Assembly: GCF_003255815.1 (NCBI RefSeq)
Contig: NC_037668.1
Coordinates: 68,068,463 to 68,132,462, forward strand
Direction: 5' to 3'
DNA length: 64,000 bases
Origin: Theropithecus gelada
Taxonomy: Eukaryota > Chordata > Mammalia > Primates > Cercopithecidae
The notes beneath the pieces are model-generated. The model was not told where the DNA came from, did not search any database, and saw nothing but the letters and a program-made list of their open reading frames with translations. Shown piece after piece: positions 56,031 through 64,000 of this stretch. The translations under genes were made by a program, and so were the position numbers. The first letter of the stretch is position 1. Each line of letters opens with the position of its first letter.

Positions 56031-56809
56031 TGTAATTTCCCATACAGGTGAATAATGGGAGCTGAGGTGAGGGGGGACTTAGCCCATTCAGGAAACCTTC
56101 CTGAAGAGAGTGGCACTTGAGCTGAGTCTTAAAGGGAGAAGTAGCAGTTAACCAGTGAATTGGTGTGGAGAAGAATATTCCAGACAAATAGTGTCATGTG
56201 AATAAGGATATAGAAACCTACAAGAGCATGGAACATTTTGAGAGGTACAAACGTATTTCTAGGGTATGATGTAAGTGTGGTGCGCTGTGGGAGAGGTGGA
56301 GCTGGACTAGGTTGGGGGGCCTTTCCACACCCTATGAAGGAGCTTAGCCCAAAGTGTAAGTGGTAGAGAGACTTGGTAGATTTGAGTCTTAGATAGCTCA
56401 CTCTTGCATCACTGTGAACAGCACATTTGAGGAAACAAGACCAGAGGTAGGGAACCAGAAATGGCAAGAGCTGACCTAGGGCTGTGGTGGTGGGGGTAGG
56501 GGAGAATGGAGGGGCTTAGAGTAGCAGTTAATGCTTGATCATGAGGCATGTGAGATGCTAAAAGGTGTTCTACAGAAATGCTAAATAAAATAAGCATTTT
56601 ATTTGTCTTGGAAAAGACTAGGTTATATCACTTCATATCTAGAATATAATATCTACAAAGTAATCTCTTTGAAAAGTCCTGTAGTAGACTTTTTTTGTAG
56701 TTTTCTAGCACTTACCAATACTTATTTTACCATGGAGTCAATTTCTCTGGTATATCTAATAACCATAGAATACTATTTGGGGAAAAGCAACCAGAAGAAT
56801 ACTTTAGGA

Positions 56810-57319
56810 CAGGAGTGTCCTATCTTTTGGCTTCCCTGGGTCACATTGGAAGAATTGTCTTGGGCCACATGTAAAATACTGATAAAATGTGATATCTGAT
56901 GAGCTAAGAAAAAAAAAAAACATAGTTTTTTGTTGTTGTTGTTTTGTTTGTTTGTTTTGTAGAGATGGAGTCTCACTCTGTCGCCCCGGCTGACTCTCGG
57001 CTCACTGCAACCTCTGCCTCCCAGGTTCCAGCAATTCTCCTGCCTCAGCCTCCCGAGTAGCTGGGACTACAGGCGCATGCCGCCACACCCGGCTAATTTC
57101 TTTTGTATTTTAGTAGAGACAGGGTTTCACTGTGTTGCCCAGGCTGGTCTCGAACTCCTGAGCTCAGGCAATCCACCCACCTCAGCCTCCCAAAGTGTTA
57201 GGATTACAGGCATGAGCCACCAAGCCCGGCCCTCATAATGTTTTATGAATTTGTGTTGGGCCTCATTCAAAGCCATCCTGGGCCGCATGCAGACTGTGGC
57301 CCGAGGGCTAGACAAGGTG
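56810..57319 (+). mobile_element. hAT-type MITE, split by an Alu
   Basis: Flanked by a perfect 8-bp duplication CTTTAGGA (56802-56809 and 57320-57327), the hAT hallmark. Interior text gtcctatcttttggcttccc on the left and gccatcctgggccgcatgca on the right. I do not assign a family name. Confidence 0.8.
56926..57231 (-). mobile_element. AluS-type element (antisense)
   Basis: Alu inside the MITE, with a (TTG)n/(TTTG)n tail and a short deletion in the first arm. Confidence 0.9.
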
Positions 57320-58337
57320 CTTTAGGAGGTAGAGTTGGGAGGTGTCAGTATTGGATAAGATGTGGGATGGAGAGGGAGGAAGCAGTCAAATCTCCCATGT
57401 TTCTAGATTATGTAAAAGAATTACAGAAGGAAGAGAAGCTGGCTTTTCTCTAGGAAGGAAGAAGTAGATAATTAGGAGTTTGGTTTTAGGCTTGTTGAAA
57501 TTGTGTTGCCTGTGTTATATCCAGGTCTGGCTGACCTGGATTTAAATTGGATTTAAGAGTCTGAAGTTCAAGGAAGAGGTCAGGCTGGAGAAATTAATTT
57601 GTGAGTTAGCCCATGGAGGTGGTAACTGATACCATAGGAGATGGAAGGGAATCACATAAGGTGGGTTTGTAAAATAACAGCAGTGGGCTGGGACAATTTG
57701 TGGGGAAATATTTATTTTTAATAGAAGTTAAGGAGGAAAGGCCCAAGAAGGAGAGGAGGTGGAATGGGGATGAGGAGGAATAGTCAGAAAGTTATGCAAA
57801 ACAAAACTCTAGAAAAGTACAATGTCAAGGAACCCTAGGAACTATACTATCTAGGAAAAGGGATGATCACAAACATCAAATCAGCAGGAAAATCTAGAGA
57901 GATAAGGATTGGTAAAAGGACTACTGAATTTAGCATTTGGAAACGGTAAACTTCAGTTGGAATGGTAGGGCCAGAAACCAGATTATAGCGAGTTGAAGGG
58001 TGAATTGAAGCAGTTGTAAAGTAGAGAAACAGGCGCTATAAAATTAAATATACCTCGTAAGATTTAAGAACAGAAACAGAGTACGTAAATTCCAAGCCAA
58101 TAAAGAGGGAAAAATTAGAAAATGCAAATAAGCAAAAATATCAACCATCCTCTTGTCCCCCAAGAAAAAGGCAGGGTAATAATTTTTTTTTTTTTTTTAA
58201 AGCTCAGAAAAGTGGACTAAACTGAATTAAAAAGTAGTATGATTGAAACAAGTCTAAATACAAAAAATACAATGTAAATGGAATAAATCCATTTGGAATA
58301 CTGACATTGTCAGATTGCACTTTTAAAATCCATTCCT

Positions 58338-58650
58338 AGCTGTGTGCGGTGGGTCACGCCTGTAATCCCAGCACTTTGGGAGACCGAGGCGGGTGGATCA
58401 TGAGGTCAGAGGTTTGAGACCATCCTGGCCAAGATGGTGAAACCCTGTCTCTACTAAAAATACAAAAATGAGCCAGGCGTGGTGGCAGGTGGTAGTCCCA
58501 GTTACTCGGGACGCTGAGAAAGGAGAACCGCTTGAACCCATGAGGTGAAGGTTGCAGTGAGCCAAGATCGCACCATTGCACTCCAGCCTGGGCAACAAGA
58601 GCGAAACTCCATCTTAAATAAAAAAATAAATAAATGTAAATAAATAAAAA
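58338..58650 (+). mobile_element. AluS-type element, first of a tandem cluster
   Basis: Preceded by aaaatccattccta. The tail is (AAAT)n-rich and leads straight into the next Alu. Confidence 0.9.
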
Positions 58651-58937
58651 AGGCCGGGCCAGTAATCCCAGACTTTGGGAGGCCGAGGTGGGTAGATCAC
58701 GAGGTCAGGAGATCGAGACCATCCTGGCTAACACGGTGAAACCCCGTCTCTACTAAAAAATACAAAAAGCTAGCCGGGCGAGGTGGCGGGCGCCTGTAGT
58801 CCCAGCTACTCGGGAGGCTGAGGCAGGAGAATGGCGTGAACCCGGGAGGCGGAGCTTGCAGTGAGCTGAGATCCGCCACTGCACTCCAGCCTGGGCGACA
58901 GAGCGAGACTCCGTCTCAAAAAAAAAAAAAAAAAAAC
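58651..58937 (+). mobile_element. AluY of Old World monkey type, head-deleted
   Basis: Inserted in the tail of the preceding Alu. About 20 bp after 'ggccgggc' are missing (ggccgggccagtaatcccag). Confidence 0.92.
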
Positions 58938-58944
58938 CCCACAA

Positions 58945-59120
58945 AAATTTGCTATGCGGGGTGGTGTTCGCCTGTAGTCCCAGTTACTCGGGAGGCTGAG
59001 GCAGGAGAATCGCTTGAACCCGGGAGGCAGACGTTGCAGTTAGCCAAGATCTCGCCACTGCACTCCAGCCTGGGTGACAGAGCGAGACTCTGTCCCAAAA
59101 TAAAATAAAATTAAATTTAA
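58945..59120 (+). mobile_element. Alu right-arm fragment
   Basis: Right arm with an (AAAAT)n tail, probably the second half of the AluS that the AluY at 58651 disrupted, or a separate copy. Confidence 0.8.
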
Positions 59121-59132
59121 AAACCCATTCCT

Positions 59133-59455
59133 AGCCGGGTGCAGTGGTTCACACCTGTAATACCAGCACTTTGGGGGGCTGAGGCAGGCCAATCACTTGA
59201 GTCTTAGGAGTTTGAGACCAGCCTGGGCATCGTGGCAAAAACCATTCTCTAAAAAAGTTAGCTGAATGTGGTGGCGTGTGCTTGTGGTCCCAGCTCCTTG
59301 GGAGGCTATGGTGGGAGGATTGCTTGAGCCCAGAGGTTGTGGCTTCAATGAGCTGAGATCTCCCCACTGCATTCCAGCCTGAGTGAAAGAGTGAGACCCT
59401 ATCTCAAATAAATAAAATAAAATAAAATAATAAAATAGTAAAATAAAGTAAAAAT
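59133..59455 (+). mobile_element. AluJ-type element, last of the cluster
   Basis: Flanked by aaacccattccta before and aaaatccattcctt after. The tail is an (AAAAT)n run. Confidence 0.9.
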
Positions 59456-59459
59456 CCAT

Positions 59460-59697
59460 TCCTTCCGGCATCTCGACCTTTCTTTAAGATCACTTTCCTT
59501 CACCTGAAGTAGATCCTTTGGAAGTTTCTTTAGTGAAGGTCTCTTTGAGTTGTTCCTGAAGCATAAGGATAGGAAAATGTTTAAAATAAAGGAATGGAAC
59601 AAGCAAGATCAGGCAAATGCAAAACCAAAAGTAAATGGGGATCCTTTATATCATTTATATTTATATTTTCAAAATAGACTTTCAGACAAAAAGCATT
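59460..59697. other. Intergenic, unassigned
   Basis: Short stretch without recognised elements between the Alu cluster and the Tigger MITE. Confidence 0.35.
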
Positions 59698-59698
59698 A

Positions 59699-60040
59699 CA
59701 GGTTGAGCATCCTAACCTGAAAACTCAAAATCCGAAATGCTCTAAAATATCAGCACTAACGTGACACCACAAGTGAAAAATTCCACACCTGACCTCATGT
59801 GATGGGGTCACAGTCAAAACTTTGTTTCATGCACAAAATTATTTAAAACATTATATAAAATTACCTTCAGTCTATGTGTATAGGATGTATATGAAATAAA
59901 TGAATTTTATATTTAGACTTGTGTCCTGTTCCCAGGATAGCTCATTATCATTATGCATATGTAAATATTCCTAAATATGAAAAAATCCAAAATCTGAAAC
60001 ATTTCTGGTCAAGCGTTTTGGATAAGGGATACTCATCCTG
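59699..60040 (+). mobile_element. Tigger-type MITE
   Basis: Terminal inverted repeats caggttgagcatcctaacct and 'aagggatactcatcctg' with TA on both sides (59697-59698, 60041-60042). Complete, 342 bp, with no transposase. Confidence 0.88.
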
Positions 60041-60306
60041 TATTAGAAAAGAACTCTATGTAGTAATAAAATGTTCAGTGCACAAGGAAAATATTACAGT
60101 TCTAAACCAGTATGCATTCTTAAAGCCTCATAGTACAAATTTATAGAACTTCATGGAAAAAGAATCCATCGTAATTGTGTGAAAATTCTCCACCAGGTTT
60201 GTTTTTTTTTTTTGTGGAAATTCAAAAGCTGATTCCAAAATTTATATGGAAATGCAAAGGATCTAGAATAGCCATGACAATCTTGGAAAAAGAAAGAATA
60301 AATTTG

Positions 60307-60614
60307 GGCAGGGCACTGTGGCTCACACCTCTAATCCCAGCACTTTGGGAGGTCGAGGCGGGTGGATCACCTGAGGTCAGGAGTTTGAGGTCAGCCTGAC
60401 CAACATGGAGAAACCTCGTTTCTACTAAAAATACAAAATTAGCCAGGCGTGGTGGCACATGCCTGTAATCCCAGCTACTCGGGAGGCTGAGGTAAGAGAA
60501 TTGCTTGAACCTGGGAGGCAGAGGTTGCGGTGAGCCAAGATGGTACCATTGCAATCCAGCCTGGGCAACAAGAGCGAAACTCCATCTAAAAATAAATAAA
60601 TACGTAAATAAATA
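60307..60614 (+). mobile_element. AluS-type element
   Basis: Inserted in the L1. Flanks aagaataaatttg and aagaatacatttg. Confidence 0.92.
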
Positions 60615-60810
60615 AAAGAATACATTTGAAAGGATTCCACTACCAGATTTTAAGATTTCTTATGAAACTACAGTAATTAAGACAGTGTGGAATCAGTGCA
60701 GGATAGACATATAAACCACTGAAATAGAATACAGGACCCAGAAACAGCCCCGGGCACATATTGATTTATGAAGGGGGCAATGCAATGCAATGGATTAAGG
60801 GTAGTCTTTT

Positions 60811-61114
60811 TTTTTTTTTTTTTTTTTTTTTTGAGACGGAGTCTGGCTCTGTCGCCCAGGCTGGAGTGCTGTGGCCGGATCTCAGCTCACTGCAAGCTCC
60901 GCCTCCCGGGTTTACGCCATTCTCCTGCCTCAGCCTCCCGAGTAGCTGGGACTACAGGAGCCCGCCACCTCGCCCGGCTAGTTTTTTGTATTTTTTAGTA
61001 GAGACGGGGTTTCACCGTGTTAGCCAGGATGGTCTCGATCTCCCGACCTCGTGATCCGCCCGTCTTGGCCTCCCAAAGTGCTGGGATTACAAGCTTGAGC
61101 CACCGCGCCCGGCC
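60811..61114 (-). mobile_element. AluY of Old World monkey type (antisense)
   Basis: Perfect duplication aagggtagtctttt at 60797-60810 and 61115-61128. Confidence 0.95.
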
Positions 61115-61216
61115 AAGGGTAGTCTTTTTAAGAACGGACACTGGGACATTAGATAAGCATAGAGAAAAAGTGAAAGTTGACCCCTACCTCATATCATAAC
61201 AATAAATGAATTCTAG

Positions 61217-61520
61217 GCCGGGCACAGTGGCTCACGCTTGTAATCCCAGCACTTTGGGAGGCTAAGGAGGATGGATCACTTGAGGCCAGGAATTTGAGAC
61301 CAATCTGGCCAACATGGTGAACCACATCTCTACTAAAAATACAAAAACTAGCCAGGTGTGGTAGCACGCGCCTGTTATCCCAGCTACTCAGGAGGCTGAG
61401 GCGAGATGATCGTTTAAACCCAGGAAGCAGAGGTTGCAGTGAGCTGAGATCACACCACTGCACTCCAGCCTGGGCGAGAGAGCAAGACTCCATCTCAATA
61501 AATCAACAAAATACATAAAT
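61217..61520 (+). mobile_element. AluS-type element
   Basis: Inserted in the L1. Flanks aatgaattcta and aataaattcta. Confidence 0.92.
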
Positions 61521-62325
61521 AAATAAATTCTACATAGATTGTAGATCTAGCGTGAAACTTAAAAAAATTAAGCTCCTGAAAGATAATAGGAGAGACTATC
61601 TTCATGCCCGTGTGGAGAAGCCTTAGGAATTAAAAAGCACTAATCATAAAGGAAAGATAGATAAAGTTGATTAGATTAAAATTAAGAACATTTATGATTC
61701 CACTAAGAGAGCAGAAAGGCTTGCCACAGAGTAAGATAAGATATTTGAAACACATATGATAAAGGCATTGTATCCAGAATATATGAAGAATGCCAGCAAA
61801 ATAAGAAAAAGACAATGTATTAGAAAAATATGCAATAGAGACCAGAATAGGCACTTCAAGAAGACTAACACTGAAGACTTTGAAGAATGACTAACGTTGA
61901 AGAAATGCTGAATCTCATTAGTAGTTAGGGAAATTAAAACAAAACAAAACAAAACAAATCACGAGACATCATGAAATACCTACCAGAATGGCTAAAATAA
62001 AAGATCATTCTAAGTGTTGGCAAGAATGTGGAGCAACAGAAACTAGTAGGAGTGTAAATTGACATGACTACTTGGAGAATGGTTTAATTGTATCATTGGC
62101 TAGATAGACAACCCTATGACCCAACAATTCTGCTCCTAGGTATATACCAAGTGGAAATAGATGTACTTGAGCATTAAAAGATATGCACAAGAATATTCTG
62201 GAAGCATTCATAATAGCTCCAAACTGGAAACAATCCAAATGCCCATCAGCAGGAAAATGGATAGATTATAGTATATTCCTACAATAGAATACTATACAGT
62301 AATGGGAATGATCAAACTACAGTTG

Positions 62326-62341
62326 ACCGGGCACAGTGGCT
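62326..62341 (+). repeat. 16-bp Alu-head-like scrap
   Basis: accgggcacagtggct equals the first bases of an Alu, then stops at the start of the inverted-repeat arm. Confidence 0.5.
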
Positions 62342-62635
62342 AAACATAGGACATTAAATCCAAAATCTGTGGTAGGTGCATTCGTATCAGTAAATACCAC
62401 CAGACCTTAAATGACATCTTTCCCTTCTTGACTGAGCACTCAGTATTTTCCTAAGAATTCCTCATGTTTTTTCCGATGACTGTGTAAGTCTCCTCCTCTG
62501 TGTGCTTCCTGTTTGCTTCCTAGTGTGATATGTTGTACCCAAAATAAACTGTGACATTCTTAACAAAAATATTTAACTTCAACCTAATCAAGTTTCTAGA
62601 CCTAACTTCCAGCTTCTAGGAAGATTGAAAAACAT
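62339..62635 (+). repeat. Inverted repeat, left arm
   Basis: 297 bp from gctaaacataggacat to 'gattgaaaaacat'. It is the reverse complement of 63179-63475 with about 19 mismatches and no gaps by my count, that is about 93-94% identity. Confidence 0.93.
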
Positions 62636-62639
62636 TTTT

Positions 62640-62937
62640 CTTTTCTTTTTTTTTGAGACAGAGTCTCGCTCTGGGGCCCAGGCTTGAGTGCAGCGGGGCG
62701 ATCTCAGTTCATTGCAACCTCTGCCTCCCAGGTTCAAGCAATTCTCCTGCCTCAGCCTCCGGAGTAGCTGGCACTACAGGTGTGTGCCACCACACCCAGC
62801 TAATTTTTGTATTTTTAGTAGAGGCCAGGTTTCACCATGTTGGCCAGGCTGGTCTCAAACTCCTGACCTCAAGCAATCCGCCCACCTCAGCCTCCCAAAG
62901 TGCTGGGATTACAGGCGTGAGCCGCTGCACCCAGCCT
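62640..62937 (-). mobile_element. AluS-type element (antisense) in the inverted-repeat spacer
   Basis: Full-length antisense Alu abutting the inner end of the left arm. No target duplication is visible. Confidence 0.9.
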
Positions 62938-62939
62938 GC

Positions 62940-63178
62940 ACCCTGAAATTTTATATCACCTAAAATCTGTCCATTTTCAATTTTGCCATTTATCCCAAGA
63001 ATGTCTTTTGATGCTTTTCTTTTTAAACCAAGATACAGTGTAGCTTTATGCATTGCATTTGGTTATTATGTCTATTCGGTTTCCTTTAGTTTCGAACAGT
63101 GTCTCTCACTTTTTTTTTTTTCTCCTCGTGACAATGACTTTTTGAGGGGCTCAAGCCAATTAGTTGGTAGAAAGTTCT
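62940..63178 (+). repeat. Old LINE-like segment, continuous with the right arm
   Basis: Text such as gcattgcatttggttattat and 'acaatgactttttgaggggc' resembles an old L1-like 3' region that continues into the right arm, implying that the right arm is the original copy. Confidence 0.4.
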
Positions 63179-63475
63179 ATGTTTTTTAATCTTCCTGGAA
63201 GCTGGAAGTTAGGTCTGGAAACTTGATTAGGTTGAAGTTAAATATTTTTCTCAATAATTTATCAGTTTATTTTGGGTACATCATATCACACTAGGAAGCA
63301 AACAGGAAGCACACAGACGAGGAGACTTACACAGTCATCGGAAAAAACATGAGGAATTCTTAGGAAAATACTGAGTGTTCAATCAAGAAGAGAAAGGTGT
63401 CATTTAAGGTCTGGCAGTATTTATTGATACGAATGCACCTACCACAGATTTTGGATTTCATGTCCTATGTTTAGC
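63179..63475 (-). repeat. Inverted repeat, right arm
   Basis: Reverse complement of 62339-62635. Equal length, separated by a 543-bp spacer. Confidence 0.93.
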
Positions 63476-63714
63476 AGCTGGGCATGTTTTTCATAGAGAA
63501 AGCTGAACATAATATTGGCCTATCTATTCTAAAAGCTGAGATGACAGAAATGCTTTTGTATAATGTGGAGAAAGGAATTTAAGAGAATTCTGGAACAAAT
63601 TACCAAATATGTTTATGTTATCCCTTTTCCCAACCTATCCCTGCCTGGCAGGATCCTGAAGACGTTCCCTTCACCAAAGTCTTGAGGCATACTTTGTTCA
63701 CAAGAGTACTGGGA
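63476..63714. other. Intergenic, unassigned
   Basis: No recognised gene or repeat. Confidence 0.4.
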
Positions 63715-64000
63715 GGCCGGGCGCGGTGGCTCAAGCCTGTAATCCCAGCACTTTGGGAGGCCGAGGCGGGTGGATCACGAGGTCAGGAGATCGAGACCAT
63801 CCTGGCTAACATGGTGAAACCCCGTCTCTACTAAAAATACAAAAAACTAGCCGGGCGTGGTGGCGGGCGCCTGTAGTCCCAGCTACTCGGAGGCTGAGGC
63901 AGGAGAATGGCGTGAACCTGGGAGGCGGAGCTTGCAGTGAGCCGAGATCGCGCCACTGCACTCCAGCCTGGGCGACAGAGCAAGACTCCGTCTCAAAAAA
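63715..64000 (+). mobile_element. AluY, tail cut by the window edge
   Basis: Near-consensus AluY reaching the A-tail at the window end. Any right-hand target duplication lies outside. Confidence 0.95.

Larger units (their letters stand above)
55255..58060 (-). repeat. Long L2 element (antisense), three times interrupted
   Basis: Begins catttgacaaacatttaata (reverse L2 3' end) and can be followed through 'ggactgagacctgaa', 'ggcacttgagctgagtctta', 'gagggaggaagcagtcaaat' and 'ggccagaaaccagattatag'. Removing the Alu at 55741-56030 and the hAT MITE at 56810-57319 restores a collinear L2 of about 2 kb. Confidence 0.75.
60190..62325 (+). repeat. L1 ORF2 C-terminal region, interrupted by three Alus
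   Basis: A translated trace at 60237-60303 reads KFIWKCKGSRIAMTILEKE, an L1 ORF2 signature. Later blocks such as 'gacccaacaattctgctcct' and 'ggaaacaatccaaatgccca' match the ORF2 end. Stops and frameshifts throughout. Confidence 0.85.

Noticed and set aside
1..64000. CRISPR arrays, bacterial operons, ribosome binding sites, riboswitches
   Set aside because: The sequence is mammalian nuclear DNA with spliced exons and SINEs. Repeats that looked array-like are microsatellites or Alus.

Overview
The window is primate nuclear DNA. It holds intron-exon structure with GT-AG splice sites, dozens of Alu elements, old LINE-2, MIR and DNA-transposon fossils, and a TATA-less CpG-island promoter. The youngest Alus (for example 10116, 23263, 37916, 60811, 63715) share AluY variants that I associate with Old World monkeys (ACTAGCCGGGCGAGGTGG, GAGATCCGGCCACTGC). 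I therefore infer a cercopithecoid such as a macaque or baboon rather than an ape. There is one 94-base N gap (1387-1480) and one isolated N (50284).

The only protein-coding gene I can support is SMAP2, a stromal-membrane-associated ArfGAP acting at the trans-Golgi network and endosomes. It lies on the + strand and spans almost the whole window. Its CpG-island promoter is at about 5750-6560 and the start codon is at 6329. Ten coding exons are spread over 46.8 kb, the stop is at 53112-53114, and an AATAAA at 54328-54333 closes a 3' UTR of about 1.2 kb. The ten exons sum to 1290 nt (429 codons plus stop). All junctions keep phase, and no frameshift or premature stop was seen. The protein has an N-terminal ArfGAP zinc finger (exons 1-4), a clathrin-box linker (exons 5-8) and a Met/Gly/Pro/Gln-rich tail (exons 9-10).

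Layout: 1-5700 is intergenic, with L1, Alu and MIR pieces and a 5'-truncated RPL10A processed pseudogene. 5750-6560 is the promoter and exon 1. 6432-38723 is intron 1 (32.3 kb), rich in Alu and L2. It also holds an antisense, Alu-interrupted retrocopy of a CTAGE5/MIA2-type gene (about 25085-26300) and a candidate frameshifting cassette exon (17770-17872). 38724-53114 holds exons 2-10 with introns carrying Alu, L1, HAL1-like, CR1/L3-like, MIR and MER5-like fossils. 53115-54350 is the 3' UTR. From 54350 to the end is intergenic: a long L2 broken by an Alu and a hAT MITE, a four-Alu array, a Tigger MITE, an Alu-riddled L1 ORF2 fragment, and a 297-bp-arm inverted repeat at 62339-63475.

I found no new gene system. 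The items most worth a second look are the inverted repeat, the intron-1 cassette exon, the two processed pseudogenes and a near-consensus CTCF motif in intron 1. Repeat family names come from recognition by eye, without a RepeatMasker run, so subfamily calls are provisional.
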